From positions 124,001 through 188,000 of the forward strand of contig JAYKAV010002661.1 of the NCBI GenBank assembly GCA_035582835.1: a DNA stretch of 64,000 nucleotides. Direction: 5' to 3'. This DNA is from Phoebastria nigripes (lineage: Eukaryota; Chordata; Aves; Procellariiformes; Diomedeidae). Shown here one piece after another: positions 63,020 through 64,000 of this stretch. Made by a program: the position numbers and the translations under genes. The first letter of the stretch is position 1. Each line of letters starts with the position of its first letter. The notes beneath the pieces were generated by a model. The model was not told the DNA's origin. It searched no databases and saw nothing but the letters and a program-made list of their open reading frames with translations.

Positions 63020-64000
63020 AAATATACATAAAAATTCTCATTGAATTTGATGTAAATACTCCCACTATCTCAAACAGAAACAGGATTGCACTTATTACAA
63101 GCTTTACAAGAAACACAGTGTTGATTTTAACAAAGTCAGTCAAGAAGATATTATACTGAAGACAGCAATCTTCCCAGTGCAATTGCTCAAAGCCTTTCTA
63201 GAGCTGGGGGACATATAATGCACTTGGAATACAAACAGTGTAAAGACATTTTTTCCTACCAAAATACAAGAGCTGTTTAGGATTCATAAACATATTCACA
63301 ACTACCCATCACTTGTCCAAACCCTCATAAATATCAGTGGCACAACCAGAATAAGAATAACATAAATCTAAATGGTATGCTTTTACTTACAATAATTTTT
63401 GTGAATGTTTCTTTTTATTATAACCATATGTAGTCCTTGCATCTGATAATTTAGCTCTCAAAGGATGGTGGTTCTTGAAGCCAAGGCCAACATTTGTTGT
63501 TAAATTCAAAGATCCTAAAATGAAAGTATTAAAATTGTTTATGAGAGACATGTTCATGCAGTTTGTTGAATGTCTTCAACTTCTTGTAAATAGGCAACTG
63601 CTGAAAATGATACAAACTCTCCTTCCAAAGAGTGGTTTGCAGCCTTCTGTGAAAAGAATACCAAAGCCTCCAGTGTAAAATACAAGATGTTCTTTATTCA
63701 AAAAGCATGCACTCTAGGCTTGATACATTCCTTAAATTTCAGTGAAAATATGGAAAAGCAGCAAGACAGAGCAAGTTTCAACCTTGAAAAGCAACTGTTC
63801 TAGTTTTAGGGTTTGACTTATGAAGAATGAGACATTCAGAAATAGTCCCCTCATTTTTTCAGTGGACAGACCCTTCCAAGTGGACCAAGAACATTCAATT
63901 CTTCCAACTTGTACCTAATTGGGTTATCTAGTGCTAAACCACAAAATGAAATACATATATTAACTCCAGTCTGAAAACAGCCCCAGGGAATCCAGTAGAG

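Larger units (their letters stand above)
58422..64000. other. Noncoding, mostly single-copy
   Basis: AT-rich with short duplications and hairpins. A 67-codon + frame (63475-63678) overlaps a 69-codon stop-to-stop frame in another phase (63594-63803). Neither has a recognisable protein. No transposon was identified apart from the short LTR-terminus-like stretch at 62990-63012. Confidence 0.5.

Noticed and set aside
63594..63803. 69-codon stop-to-stop frame starting just after a TAG that could be a splice acceptor
   Set aside because: The sequence looks protein-like but matches nothing I recognise, and frames of this length are common by chance. Worth only a translated search.

Overview
This is a vertebrate nuclear window, almost certainly avian and probably from a neoavian bird. 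The best evidence is the repeats. There are two CR1 LINE 3' ends carrying the bird-type ATTCTATG-family terminal repeats (read here as CATAGAAT on the + strand). There is also a solo retroviral LTR of a type I recognise as common in neoavian genomes. Repeats are otherwise sparse, as in birds. The sequence is mostly AT-rich, with scattered GC-richer patches. It holds six isolated N bases (about 1429, 2738, 4288, 7941, 14672 and 31855), which suggests draft or consensus sequence.

I find no protein-coding gene I can support. The longest open frames (about 160 to 167 codons, e.g. - strand 34724-35227 and 54027-54509) are about what chance gives in 64 kb over six frames. They have no recognisable domains, and none lies in a plausible exon chain. 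No tRNA, rRNA, snRNA or CRISPR is visible. The window is best read as intergenic DNA or the inside of a very long intron. A missed short exon cannot be excluded without homology or RNA data.

Layout: 1-19 kb is unannotatable single-copy DNA with one MIR-like relic near 3.0 kb and a perfect hairpin at 10.1 kb. A weak CpG-island-like patch lies at 19.15-19.68 kb. An old + strand CR1 relic, still readable as the end of its reverse-transcriptase ORF, lies at 22.2 kb. A pyrimidine-rich block spans 26.9-27.35 kb. An ancient sauropsid-type repeat relic is at 31.0 kb, and a young, 5'-truncated CR1 on the - strand is at 35.55-35.73 kb. From 39 to 53 kb there are several decayed ancient repeats, small microsatellites, a G-quadruplex motif (48.26 kb) and a short CR1 end (49.07 kb). 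The clearest element is a 594-bp solo LTR at 57823-58416 on the - strand. It is flanked by a perfect 5-bp target duplication and has CRE and TATA promoter motifs and a candidate splice donor. The last 5.6 kb is again mostly single-copy.

No new multi-gene system is evident. The items most worth testing are the LTR as a possible promoter, the CpG-rich patch as a possible unannotated promoter, the ancient repeats as possible enhancers, and several AT-rich, motif-dense blocks that look like candidate conserved noncoding elements.
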